DNA of 64,000 nucleotides from Pontibacter mucosus (GTDB lineage Bacteria > Bacteroidota > Bacteroidia > Cytophagales > Hymenobacteraceae): NCBI RefSeq assembly GCF_003054055.1, contig NZ_QBKI01000003.1, positions 472,844-536,843 on the forward strand, written 5' to 3'. A program made the position numbers and the translations under genes. This document shows positions 53,036 through 61,515 of this stretch, piece by piece. Each line of letters begins with the position of its first letter. The stretch's first letter is position 1. The notes beneath the pieces are model-generated. The model saw only the letters and a list, made by a program, of their open reading frames with translations. It was not told where the DNA came from and ran no database searches.

Positions 53036-54460
53036 ATGGCAAGTACACCCAACGTAGGCAAACAATTTTTAGACAGTGTCCATCAGTTTTTCGACCACGC
53101 GGCCAGTTACACCAAGCTTCCTTCCGGCATTCTGGCCCAGATAAAGGCAACCAACAGCGTGTATAAAGTATCCTTCCCGGTAGAAATTGACGGCAATATT
53201 GAGGTGATTGAAGGTATACGTGTGCAGCATAGCCACCACAAACTTCCCTCCAAAGGCGGTATCCGCTTTAGCATGCAGGTAGATGAAGACGAGGTGAAGG
53301 CGCTGGCTGCGCTCATGACGTTTAAGTGCGCTGTGGTTGACGTGCCGTTCGGGGGCGCCAAGGGTGGCGTGAAGATAAACCCCAGAACCAGCTCCGTGAA
53401 AACACTGGAGAAGGTTACCCGCCGCTACGCTGCCGAACTCATTAAGAAGAACCTGATTGGACCGGGCATGGACGTGCCAGCCCCCGACTACGGCACCGGT
53501 AGCCGTGAGATGGCCTGGATTGCCGACACCTACCAGGCCCTGAAGTATGGCGAAACAAACGCGCTGGGTTGCGTGACGGGCAAGCCGGTTGGTCAGGGAG
53601 GAATCAGGGGGCGTGCCGAGGCAACAGGACTAGGAATTTACTACGGCATACGCGAACTGCTGGCTGATACGGAAATGCTGCAAGGCAGGGGCCTGAGCGG
53701 CAATACGATGGAGGGCAAACGCATCATTGTGCAGGGGCTGGGGAATGTGGGCTACCATGCCGCCTACTTCTGCCAGCAGGACGGGGCCGTGATTATAGGT
53801 ATTGCAGAGCGGGAGGGCGGCATTTACAACGACAACGGCATCGACGTGCAGGAAGCATTTAAGCACCGCAGCGAAAACGGCTCCATCCTCAACTTCAAAG
53901 ACTGCAGGAACTATGAGAATTCAGAAGAGATGCTGGAGCTGGAGTGCGATATTCTGTTGCCAGCAGCCCTGGAAAACGTGATACACAGCGGAAACGCCGG
54001 CAGGATAAAGGCTAAAATCATAGCTGAAGGGGCAAACGGGCCTGTGACAAGAGAGGCAGAGGAAATCCTGCTTAAGAACAGTGTGGTACTCCTCCCCGAT
54101 CTGTACCTGAATGCCGGGGGTGTTACCGTTTCATACTTTGAGTGGCTGAAGAACCTCTCGAACGTGCGTTTTGGGCGTATGGGCAAACGTGCCGAGGAAG
54201 CCAGCTACCGCCGGCTCGTGAACGCGATTGAGACAAGCTCCGGGAAAAGCATGTCATCAAAGGAAAGGGCGTTTTTAACGCAAGGGGCAGACGAAATCAG
54301 CCTGGTCCGCTCCGGCCTGGAAGACACCATGATAAACGCCTACCATGAAATCCGGGATGTGATGATGCAGAAGAAAACGCAGGGCTTACGCACCGCCGCT
54401 TTCATAACAGCCATCGAGAAGGTGGGGGTAAGTTATGAGCTACTGGGAATTTTCCCTTGA
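53036..54460 (+). CDS. Glutamate/leucine/phenylalanine/valine dehydrogenase
   Basis: A 474-residue enzyme. The substrate-binding part has KGGIRFSMQVDEDEVKALAA near residue 80 and the catalytic Lys in DVPFGGAKGGVKINP near 103; MDVPAPDYGTGSREMAWIAD near 145; the Rossmann part begins IIVQGLGNVGYHAAYFCQQD near 232. The family reduces 2-oxoglutarate with ammonia or the reverse; which amino acid is preferred cannot be told. The last 21 bp overlap the convergent paralogue B gene. Confidence 0.95.
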   Translation: MASTPNVGKQFLDSVHQFFDHAASYTKLPSGILAQIKATNSVYKVSFPVEIDGNIEVIEGIRVQHSHHKLPSKGGIRFSMQVDEDEVKALAALMTFKCAVVDVPFGGAKGGVKINPRTSSVKTLEKVTRRYAAELIKKNLIGPGMDVPAPDYGTGSREMAWIADTYQALKYGETNALGCVTGKPVGQGGIRGRAEATGLGIYYGIRELLADTEMLQGRGLSGNTMEGKRIIVQGLGNVGYHAAYFCQQDGAVIIGIAEREGGIYNDNGIDVQEAFKHRSENGSILNFKDCRNYENSEEMLELECDILLPAALENVIHSGNAGRIKAKIIAEGANGPVTREAEEILLKNSVVLLPDLYLNAGGVTVSYFEWLKNLSNVRFGRMGKRAEEASYRRLVNAIETSSGKSMSSKERAFLTQGADEISLVRSGLEDTMINAYHEIRDVMMQKKTQGLRTAAFITAIEKVGVSYELLGIFP

Positions 54461-54934
54461 TGCAAACACTCTAGAACCGCTGAGAAGGCCGGTATGGGGT
54501 GCAAGAAATGCCTCATCCTGGCCTTTTCTTATATCGGAGAGCCACTGCAGCGCTTCCTGAAGCTTGGTAAAATAATTGAACTGGATGAAGTGCTGCTGCG
54601 GCAGCAAGGCAGGCACCTGGTAATTGGTGACGAGCGCCTTAAAGTGGTCATTGTTGAAGACAACGGCAGCAAAAATTTCCCCTTGGATGCAGTCGTATAC
54701 TTTGGGGTAAAACTCCTGGTTTAACCACTCCTCCTGTTCCCGGTCAAGGGAACCTATCAGGCTTTGGTCGGTGCAGAAGTAATATGTCTGCCGGTTGCAG
54801 CATACATACGCTAGCGCGCGCATATACGTATCCTTCAACTGGACCGAATCCGGCTTGCGGAGCCACTGTAACAGCAGCACACTCTCTTTTTGCCGGAAAG
54901 TAATGGTTACGCTTGTCGTCTGGTGTATCACCAT
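54440..54934 (-). CDS. STAS/SpoIIAA-like protein, paralogue B
   Basis: A 164-residue protein: VLLLQWLRKPDSVQLKDTYM near residue 19, then LDREQEEWLNQEFYPKVYDC near 63 and IFAAVVFNNDHFKALVTNYQ near 87, and a C-terminal FTKLQEALQWLSDI. The EEWL-x3-FxP and EAxxWL patterns match paralogue C at 57189. After residue 140 it has an extra tail (LAPHTGLLSGSRVF) that overlaps the end of the dehydrogenase gene; the family end may be earlier. Function unknown. Confidence 0.7.
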   Translation of the reverse strand: MVIHQTTSVTITFRQKESVLLLQWLRKPDSVQLKDTYMRALAYVCCNRQTYYFCTDQSLIGSLDREQEEWLNQEFYPKVYDCIQGEIFAAVVFNNDHFKALVTNYQVPALLPQQHFIQFNYFTKLQEALQWLSDIRKGQDEAFLAPHTGLLSGSRVFASRENSQ

Positions 54935-55256
54935 AGGCCGTTTAAACTTTGCGTATTATCATTTCGAAATATACCTAACTTAATATTAATATACAATACC
55001 AGCCTATACAAACTATCTAAAGCATATCACTGCTTAAGAGACACTTACAACACACTGTCATAGCTGTTCTGGTATTATAAGTACAATTCAAAAGACTACC
55101 GTATTTCTACACGTATAAGCTTATGACTGATGGCGGGGAGTTTTGTATACTTGCTTCCTTTGCATACTTCTGGTAGTAGAGCTTAATTTATTCGCACTGC
55201 TATACCTTAAGGGGAGGTATAGCAAAAAGTAAAGGCCGAAGTATCAACCCCGGCCT
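54935..55256. other. AT-rich spacer with two hairpins
   Basis: GCTATACCT (55199-55207) with AGGTATAGC (55215-55223) forms a 9-bp stem. AGGCCG (55233-55238) with CGGCCT (55251-55256) makes a 6-bp stem that, on the minus strand, is followed by TTACTTTTTG and probably terminates the M61 gene. The remainder (54935-55190) shows no gene. Confidence 0.55.
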
Positions 55257-55283
55257 CTGCTGTTTAATAAAGTATACTTTAAA

Positions 55284-57092
55284 TTAACTGTTGCTCAGGT
55301 TTAACCATTCCCTGAAAATCTTATCCTGCAGCGGCGTCGGGTTATCTACGCGTACAAACTGGTACCGCACGCTTGTGTCCTGGATGAGTTTGACCTGCAG
55401 TGTCTGTAGCTTTCCATCGCGGGAGATGAGAACTTCGGCTGTATCGCCTATGTTCATACTACCAATCCGACGCTCCAGGTCGTCTCCGGCACGATAACCG
55501 TTCAGGGCGATGATTTCATCGTTCACGTTCAATCCTCCGTCCCAGGCGCTGCTGCCCCTGGAAACACTGCGGACAATCAGTTTGCTGCCTGACATGGCCG
55601 TAGTGGCTCCCCAATTAATGGCGACAGCCCCTTGGTTGGTATCTACTAACTGCAGGCCTGCGGCCTCGAAATACTTGTTGTAGTCCGGCGTTTCAGTCCC
55701 GTATACATACTTTGTGAAGAAGTCATCCATGTTGCGGCCGGCGATGCGCTCCACAGCCTCTTTAAACTCGGCCTCCTTGTAGCCGCGGTTCAGCTTCTTG
55801 TAGTACCGGTCATACATGTAGCGCATCACATCGTCCAGGCTCTTCTCCCCTTGCGTGGCGGCCATAATCTCCATGTTCAGCAGGCTGCCCAGCACCCCTC
55901 CTTTGGTGTAGTAGGAGACTTCTGCATTATTCAAGTTTTCGTTGCGGCGGTAATACTTAATCCACGCGTCGAAGCTCGACTCCGCTACCGACTGTACCTT
56001 GTTACCCGGCGTGTTCTCCACTGAGTTTATACTTCCGGCATGTATGCCCAGGTACCTTTCGGGTGAGTAGAATCCCGCGCGGCGCACCAGCAGATCATCG
56101 TAATAGCTCGTAATGCCCTCAGACACCCACAGCTGGCGCGTGTAGTTCTCGTTGTTGTAATCGAAAGGACCAAGTGGCTCGGGACGGAGGCGCTTCACAT
56201 TCCAGAGGTGGAAGTACTCGTGTGCCACCAGTGCCAGAAAGCCGTGGTAGCTGCTCTCGGTGCCGTAGTTCCAGCGCGAGGTCTGCAGTGTGGTAGAGTT
56301 AAGGTGCTCCAGGCCACCACCGCCGCGCTCCAGGTTGTGCACGATGAATACGTACCTCTCCACAGGCAGCTCTCCCATCAGCTTCACAGCCTCCTCGATT
56401 ACCTTCGTCATGTCGGCAATCAGCTTTTCAGGCTCATAGTTGCCTCCGCCGTACATGGCCAGCTCGTGCGGCACCCCGGCGGCGGTAAACTCATACACCT
56501 CGTGCGTGCCGATCTCTATCGGGGAGTCAGCCAGAATATCATAGTTCGGGAAAGTATAGGTAAACTTGCCAACGCTCTTTAGCCCCGTTGATACTTCATT
56601 CCAGCCTGCGAAGGGCTTTACCACCAGCGTTCCCTGCTGCTTCTCGTAGCCCTCGGGATACATAAACATGCTGGTGCCGTTCACGTAGCCATGGCTGGCA
56701 TCCAGAAAGCTGGTGCGTACACTCATCTCAAAGGCATACACCTTGTAGCTGGTCCGCACCATACTGGCTTTGTTGCTGTACACGCGCCAGGTGTTCTTGT
56801 CAATTTTCTCGCTGCGCAGTGCTTTGCCGTTGCCGTCGGTAGCTGCAAAGCCTTCCACATTTTTAGGGAACTCACGAACCAGGTACGACCCGGGTGCCCA
56901 GACAGGCATGGTAAAATCAATGTAGTTTTTTCGGGCGCCGCTCAGTTCAGCCTCCACCTGAAAGTAGTGCGTATGTGGTTCCGGCATGGAGAGGGTATAG
57001 CGCAACTCTGCCGCCAGGGCTTTAAAGCTGCTTCCTAAGCTAAGGAATAAAACAATTAAAAGAGATAGTTTAACAGGATGTTGTTTGAGCAT
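55284..57092 (-). CDS. M61-family metallopeptidase with PDZ domain
   Basis: About 602 residues from ATG 57092 (MLKQHPVKLSLLIVLFLSLG), which gives a proper signal peptide ending near KALA; the reading frame extends to 57152 with other Met codons. The zinc site HEYFHLWNVKRLRPEPLGPF is near residue 290, with the third Glu ligand probably in WVSEGITSYYDDLL. A C-terminal PDZ domain (SAWDGGLNVNDEIIALNGYR) follows. M61 enzymes are glycyl aminopeptidases; the PDZ form is widespread in Bacteroidota, probably periplasmic. Confidence 0.93.
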   Translation of the reverse strand: MLKQHPVKLSLLIVLFLSLGSSFKALAAELRYTLSMPEPHTHYFQVEAELSGARKNYIDFTMPVWAPGSYLVREFPKNVEGFAATDGNGKALRSEKIDKNTWRVYSNKASMVRTSYKVYAFEMSVRTSFLDASHGYVNGTSMFMYPEGYEKQQGTLVVKPFAGWNEVSTGLKSVGKFTYTFPNYDILADSPIEIGTHEVYEFTAAGVPHELAMYGGGNYEPEKLIADMTKVIEEAVKLMGELPVERYVFIVHNLERGGGGLEHLNSTTLQTSRWNYGTESSYHGFLALVAHEYFHLWNVKRLRPEPLGPFDYNNENYTRQLWVSEGITSYYDDLLVRRAGFYSPERYLGIHAGSINSVENTPGNKVQSVAESSFDAWIKYYRRNENLNNAEVSYYTKGGVLGSLLNMEIMAATQGEKSLDDVMRYMYDRYYKKLNRGYKEAEFKEAVERIAGRNMDDFFTKYVYGTETPDYNKYFEAAGLQLVDTNQGAVAINWGATTAMSGSKLIVRSVSRGSSAWDGGLNVNDEIIALNGYRAGDDLERRIGSMNIGDTAEVLISRDGKLQTLQVKLIQDTSVRYQFVRVDNPTPLQDKIFREWLNLSNS

Positions 57093-57188
57093 GTGTGTGT
57101 CAGGCATGATTTGAATAAACAGGCATTTTACGATATTTAGCCTTTTTTTCAAAATAGCCGTGCCTGCAGCCTGACCTCAGTTAACGAT

Positions 57189-57608
57189 TCATGCCAGGTG
57201 GGAGACTTTGGTATTAAGCCAGTTATCAGCCTCTTCCAAATCAAAGAAGTTTTTCATGATAATGACTTCGTTATAGCTTCTTAAGCCATACTTTCCTGCC
57301 TCATGAAGCAGCATGTTATAGCATTTCTCGGATAATACCATGGCCACATAATTGCCCGTGCCAAGCTTTGCCATAATGCTCGGGAAGAAGTAGCGGTGAA
57401 GCCACTCCTCTTCCTTCTCATCCAATTCTCCAATCTCACGCAGATCCAGAAGCCACAACTTTATGTGGTGTTTCTCGGCGCATTCCAAAGCTGCCATCAG
57501 CCCCTCCCTAAACTCACTGGATACTAACGTACTAAGGCATGTCATGTAAAGCTTTTTAAGCGCCTCGTCGCAGTCTATCACCAAAGAACTTGCTTTGTAA
57601 AGTCTCAT
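57189..57608 (-). CDS. STAS/SpoIIAA-like protein, paralogue C
   Basis: A 139-residue protein from ATG 57608 (MRLYKASSLVIDCDEALKKL). Shared pattern: HIKLWLLDLREIGELDEKEE near residue 61, EEWLHRYFFPSIMAKLGTGN near 80, YVAMVLSEKCYNML near 100 and FFDLEEADNWLNTK at the end. Downstream of the M61 gene on the same strand but transcribed into it from its own start. Function unknown. Confidence 0.7.
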   Translation of the reverse strand: MRLYKASSLVIDCDEALKKLYMTCLSTLVSSEFREGLMAALECAEKHHIKLWLLDLREIGELDEKEEEWLHRYFFPSIMAKLGTGNYVAMVLSEKCYNMLLHEAGKYGLRSYNEVIIMKNFFDLEEADNWLNTKVSHLA

Positions 57609-57875
57609 TCTGATACGTATAAATCGGCACGTCAAAGTTAGTTAATTATAACTAAATACCACTATTTTTATACTTGCCTAATGCTTTTATAGTGTTTATA
57701 CTTCGTAGAGGTGCATTTTTTACGTCCTAACGAAGAAACTTTAAGGGTAGAACTTTTAGCTGCGGCCTTTATGTTACTGTAAGTAACAGTGTTAAAGCTT
57801 AACATCAAGAAAGGCATGAGGTAAAACTGGCATGGTGTTTTCTTATTTACTGTTACGCATCAACAAATAACTGCT

Positions 57876-58439
57876 ATGAAAAAAACTGTTTTGATCCTGC
57901 TCTCCCCGGTGGCACTGCTTATCCTTCTTCTGGTATTTGTACCCCAGCATTTTGTCCATTCCGGTTCTGAGGGAAGAATTGACTATAGTCAACCATTAGT
58001 GCTAACCTCTGCATCGGTTGAGACCCCGCCTGTTGCTGAGGCAGAGGAAGCTGAAACAGCACCGCGCTTGGTGGATTATGCCCTCACCCTGATGGGAACC
58101 CCCTACCTATGGGCAGGCGAGACGCCTGCAGGATTCGATTGCTCCGGATTTATCACGCACGTATACGATGAGTTTGACGTGCAACTCCCCCATTCTTCCC
58201 GCATGCAGGCGGATGAAGGCACGCAGGTATCCCGCAGCGAGGCGCAACCTGGCGACTTGGTCATCTTTACCGGCACCAACCCGCAGGTACGGGAGCCAGG
58301 CCATGTCGGCATCGTTATCTCACAGCCCGGTGACACCATTGAGTTTGTGCACTCCTCATCCAACGGAGGCGTTAAAATCAGCCAGGTGGAGGGAAGCGGC
58401 TATGAAGGACGCTTTCTGCAGGTGCGCCGTGTACTGTAG
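57876..58439 (+). CDS. NlpC/P60 (C40) cell-wall peptidase
   Basis: A 187-residue protein with an N-terminal membrane anchor or uncleaved signal (VLILLSPVALLILLLVFVP) and a C40 domain: YLWAGETPAGFDCSGFITHV near residue 76 with the catalytic Cys, VREPGHVGIVIS near 137 with the catalytic His, and HSSSNGGVKISQV near 156. It should cleave peptide bonds in peptidoglycan stems. Monocistronic. Confidence 0.93.
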   Translation: MKKTVLILLSPVALLILLLVFVPQHFVHSGSEGRIDYSQPLVLTSASVETPPVAEAEEAETAPRLVDYALTLMGTPYLWAGETPAGFDCSGFITHVYDEFDVQLPHSSRMQADEGTQVSRSEAQPGDLVIFTGTNPQVREPGHVGIVISQPGDTIEFVHSSSNGGVKISQVEGSGYEGRFLQVRRVL

Positions 58440-58521
58440 GCAAGTATAACTCTTCGGGGTTTTCACGTACAACCATGCAAACAGGGGCACATTGCCCCTG
58501 TTGAAGTATAATTCTTTGAGC

Positions 58522-58896
58522 ATGGTACATCCTTATGTAGTTAATTCCCTTAACGCACTGGTACTTATAACTGCCGGGCTGATTCTATACTTTAACGATC
58601 CGGCCAGGCCCCCTTCTGCCCTAATGGCGACATTCTTTGGCATTTTGCTGCTGGCCTGTACCTACCACCTGCGCAAGCACAACCGTTTTGTGGCCCACAC
58701 GGTCACGGCGCTTACACTGCTGGCTGGCCTGCTTATGCTGTGGCAGATAGATCCTGAATTATTCTCCTGGAACCTGCATTATACCCTCCTGTTGCTGATG
58801 GCCCTGTGCTGCTTTATTGCCGCTGCCTTTTATGTCGGATCTTTTATACAGGAGCGGCGCCTGCGCAACAACAACATCTATAAAGATGACCTTTAG
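58522..58896 (+). CDS. Four-helix membrane protein of unknown function
   Basis: From ATG 58522 (MVHPYVVNSLNALVLITAGL) it has 124 residues with four hydrophobic stretches (about 8-27, 35-50, 60-78, 88-108), and a basic C-terminus (QERRLRNNNIYKDDL). The spacing resembles small TMEM14-like membrane proteins, but no motif is decisive. The stop codon TAG is the first part of a GAGTT repeat. Confidence 0.65.
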   Translation: MVHPYVVNSLNALVLITAGLILYFNDPARPPSALMATFFGILLLACTYHLRKHNRFVAHTVTALTLLAGLLMLWQIDPELFSWNLHYTLLLLMALCCFIAAAFYVGSFIQERRLRNNNIYKDDL

Positions 58897-58935
58897 GAGT
58901 TTGGGAGTTGAGGAGTTAGAGAGGTTTGGAGTTGA
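58888..58935 (+). repeat. GAGTT-family repeat at a stop codon
   Basis: TTTAGGAGTTTGGGAGTTGA and GGAGTTAGAGAGGTTTGGAG, beginning with the stop codon of the preceding gene. Confidence 0.75.
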
Positions 58936-58998
58936 AAGAACGGGGCAGTAGTATATTGGGGTAGTAGCCATACTTAGAAGCAGGCATCGATAAAAAAA

Positions 58999-59039
58999 GA
59001 AACACCTGATGTAGCCCGTCAAGTTACACCAGGTGTTTC
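58999..59039 (-). terminator. Strong minus-strand intrinsic terminator
   Basis: GAAACACCTG (58999-59008) pairs with CAGGTGTTTC (59030-59039), extended inward by TGTA/TACA after one mismatch. On the minus strand it is followed by seven T. It points to a minus-strand transcript over 59020-59320, for which only a disrupted small ORF is found. Confidence 0.88.
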
Positions 59040-59216
59040 AGAATCCTTCAATTTCTCAGTAAGCGGTGCCCTGTTTTTCAGTTTACCATCTCTTAAGAAG
59101 ACCAAAGGTAAATCGCTATCTGCGTAAGCAGTAGCTCGTACTGCTTACTAAGCCAGCTCACCTTTTACGTGAACATTATTACCTTGGCTTACTAAGACGA
59201 CCGATGGATTAGACAT
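59019..59216 (-). pseudogene. Small ORF interrupted by TAG-TAA and a perfect hairpin
   Basis: On the minus strand AGGAGG precedes an ATG at 59216 (MSNPSVVLVSQGNNVHVKGE), which runs 22 codons to TAG-TAA. The same frame then continues for 41 codons (DLPLVFLRDGKLKNRAPLTE and onward) to TGA at 59019-59021. The double stop overlaps a 10-bp stem, GTAAGCAGTA-cgagc-TACTGCTTAC (59124-59148). Removing 24 bases around the hairpin would restore a 57-residue ORF (KGELAYADSD junction). A promoter and a strong terminator bracket the unit. Either an inserted palindrome broke the gene or the stops are bypassed. Confidence 0.5.
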
Positions 59217-59320
59217 AGCACCTCCTTTCTCTTTAGTCCGACATAAACCTCCAGCTGCCGCTGCACTACATGAGCCAGTTTTTGGCTGGAAGGCCGTGGC
59301 ACTCGCCACTCACTTGCATA

Positions 59321-59352
59321 TAAAGATAAAAAAACGATTAATAGTTCACAAA
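59321..59352 (-). promoter_or_regulatory. Minus-strand promoter of the disrupted small-ORF unit
   Basis: On the minus strand TTTG (59349-59352) and TATCTTTA (59321-59328; one mismatch to TAnnTTTG) are 20 bp apart. The leader that follows has two small hairpins, GTGGC-gagt-GCCAC and AGCCA-aaaac-TGGCT, before the AGGAGG site. Confidence 0.6.
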
Positions 59353-59584
59353 GTTTGCACTTCAACTTTAGTCCTTTCGAGCTGCCTGCCCCCCGGCCAT
59401 CAGCAGGTGCGCCACAACCACCTGACAGACAACTTGGTGCGAATCTTGTGCTTTGAACTGTTTGGATGTATAAATTTTTCTTAATCTGTCAGAATCCCTG
59501 CTTATTTTTTCTAATCCGAAGAAGCATCAGGATAGGTAATTTTTACTATATTACATTGCAAACGAACAAACAAATCGGAATTAA
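59353..59584. other. Spacer upstream of the DUF2147 gene
   Basis: AT-rich; no RNA or operon element recognised. Confidence 0.35.
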
Positions 59585-60016
59585 ATGAAAAAGCACCTCC
59601 TAACCCTGGTAATGCTCCTGTTCCTCAGCTCCGCCGCGTGGGCGCAGAGCCTGTCGCCTATCGGTATCTGGACGAATGAAGAAGGAAAGGCTAAGTTTGA
59701 GATCTACAAATGTGGTGACAAGCTGTGTGGCAAAATCGTGTCGTTGAAAGAACCGCTCCGCAACGGCAAGCCAAAGCTGGACGAGAACAACCCTGATAAA
59801 AGCCTGCGCAACAAACCCCTGATCGGGCTGCCTTTCATGAAGGGTTTTGAGTATGACGGGGACAACAAGTGGGACGAGGGCACCATCTACGACCCGGAGA
59901 GCGGCAAGACCTATAGCTGCTACATGAAAATGGTGAGCAAAGACAAGATGGAGGTAAAAGGCTACATCGGCATCTCTATTATCGGCCGGACCCAGCACTG
60001 GACGCGCGTAGAGTAA
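59585..60016 (+). CDS. DUF2147 secreted protein
   Basis: A 143-residue protein with a signal peptide (LLTLVMLLFLSSAAWAQ). DUF2147 signature: SPIGIWTNEEGKAKFEIYKC near residue 23, CGDKLCGKIVSLKEPLRN near 43, WDEGTIYDPESGKTYSCYMK near 95 and KVKGYIGISIIGRTQHWTRV at the end (approximate). A lipocalin-like small beta-barrel found in many Bacteroidota; function unknown. Followed by a strong terminator. Confidence 0.9.
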   Translation: MKKHLLTLVMLLFLSSAAWAQSLSPIGIWTNEEGKAKFEIYKCGDKLCGKIVSLKEPLRNGKPKLDENNPDKSLRNKPLIGLPFMKGFEYDGDNKWDEGTIYDPESGKTYSCYMKMVSKDKMEVKGYIGISIIGRTQHWTRVE

Positions 60017-60035
60017 GATAAAAGTATAAAAAGGC

Positions 60036-60065
60036 AAAAGGGTTAGCCAGGCAGCTAACCCTTTT
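60036..60065 (+). terminator. Intrinsic terminator after the DUF2147 gene
   Basis: AAAAGGGTTAGC (60036-60047) with GCTAACCCTTTT (60054-60065), 12 bp, 6-nt loop, then TATTA. Confidence 0.88.
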
Positions 60066-60141
60066 TATTAACCCTTTACCAGCCTTTTAACTATAAAAAG
60101 GCGTTGGAGGTTTTAGATGTTTGTGTAAAAATTAGTGCAAT

Positions 60142-60609
60142 CTAGAATACCTGCAATATTTTATAGGTTTTATCTCTAAAACTAAAGGTTTCACCCGCAG
60201 TTTTTCCCATCATAGCCTTAAACACCGGCGACATACCGGAAATAGCGTAGTACGACTCCCCCTCCAGCTTTATCTCCCCTAAACTCACGCCGATAAAGTA
60301 GTTCTGCAGCTCGGTGATGACCACAGCACCCAACGAAACATCATGATTGGTTTTGGTGGCATTGATACGGCGGAGCACGCTCTGCACGGTAATCAGTTCG
60401 TCCAGCTGGCGCGCATACATGTCGCGCTGGATCTGGCAGTTTTCGCGGAACGACTCAAATTTATCCTCCATAGCTCCCTGGTGGTCATTCGCACTCTCCT
60501 GTGCCTCATCCATCGCGTCCTTCGCAGCCTTAATCTGCGCGTTCAGCAGCTTGTTACTCTCCTGTAGCAGCCGCTTCTTAGTTTCAAGTTCTTGTGTCAG
60601 TATTTCCAT
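60142..60609 (-). CDS. GreA-like transcription factor
   Basis: A 155-residue protein: an N-terminal coiled coil (residues about 1-80, QIKAAKDAMDEAQESANDHQ) and a C-terminal FKBP-like part (VSLGAVVITELQNYFIGVSL near 89, ISGMSPVFKAMMGKTAGETF near 121). The coiled-coil tip residues of GreA that stimulate RNA cleavage (D/E pair) are not clear, so it may modify RNA polymerase differently. The gene stands alone. Confidence 0.8.
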   Translation of the reverse strand: MEILTQELETKKRLLQESNKLLNAQIKAAKDAMDEAQESANDHQGAMEDKFESFRENCQIQRDMYARQLDELITVQSVLRRINATKTNHDVSLGAVVITELQNYFIGVSLGEIKLEGESYYAISGMSPVFKAMMGKTAGETFSFRDKTYKILQVF

Positions 60610-60808
60610 TGGGTTTCTGGGTTTGCAGCAGAATGGTTACCCCATGCGGTAGAGGGCCAGGCGGTACCATACCACTGTCCGTAAATCGTTAATTAAGGCA
60701 TTTTATTGTTATCAAAGCGTATAAGCTTCCGGTTTTCTACAAAACCAGCAGTGGTGGCAATCAAAAAACTATTTCTGATGATCTATGTTAATGAGATAAA
60801 TTATTCAG

Positions 60809-61393
60809 ATGCCATTTAACGATTTTTTTAAGCGTTTGTTGGGTCGGGGAAAGAAAATGATCCGGTGTAGTGCCAGAAAGCGCTCAGCCAAATTTGATGC
60901 TTCCTACCGGAGCTGGCTGCACCACCAGACATACCTTTCCTGGACGGGGCCGTTCTTTACCTCCTACCATTACAAGATGGCCGGGCTGCCTACGCCTTAC
61001 CAGGTAGAGCTGCATTGCACCGACAACCTTAAGGGAGTTGTTTTTTTCTATGACGAACGGATAGGGCCCGACAGCTTCAGCTTTCTGTTTGAGCTCCTGA
61101 AAGACCGCGTGCTACAGCAGGGTTATACTTTGCGGAGCGGCAACAAGCTGGAGTGCAAGGAGCAACATATAGAGAAGCTGTTGCTGGTGCCACTCCCTGA
61201 GGACGTGCCGGGCACAAAGCTCTGCAACCAGCGCTACGGCAATGTACTGCTGGACTACATGCGGCTGAAAAACAAGCCCGGCTATATCCGGTTAATGGCA
61301 AACACCTACCAGGATCCTCACTTTTCAAGGCCACTGCTTTTCGAGGAGTTGTTGGAAAAAGTGCTGAGGCCGGGGGAAGAACGGCAAAAATAA
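60809..61393 (+). CDS. Hypothetical cytoplasmic protein
   Basis: A 194-residue protein without signal peptide or membrane helix. It has a very basic N-terminus (RLLGRGKKMIRCSARKRSAK) and a mixed alpha/beta body (DNLKGVVFFYDERIGPDSFS; YGNVLLDYMRLKNKPGYIRL). No family recognised. Lies 123 bp upstream of the surface-protein gene on the same strand. Confidence 0.65.
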   Translation: MPFNDFFKRLLGRGKKMIRCSARKRSAKFDASYRSWLHHQTYLSWTGPFFTSYHYKMAGLPTPYQVELHCTDNLKGVVFFYDERIGPDSFSFLFELLKDRVLQQGYTLRSGNKLECKEQHIEKLLLVPLPEDVPGTKLCNQRYGNVLLDYMRLKNKPGYIRLMANTYQDPHFSRPLLFEELLEKVLRPGEERQK

Positions 61394-61515
61394 AAACAGG
61401 GGGCAAAGCAACAGCATAGCGCAGGCGCAAGTATACTATTCTGATAACAAGTATAAATATTTGTTATAACAGATAATATACAAGCTGGAATCATACCATA
61501 CCACAAGCCAGGCCT

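Noticed and set aside
59019..59352. tmRNA (ssrA) gene for the minus-strand transcription unit
   Set aside because: No tRNA-like ends or recognisable tag sequence; the ORF, ribosome site and terminator fit a small-protein unit better.
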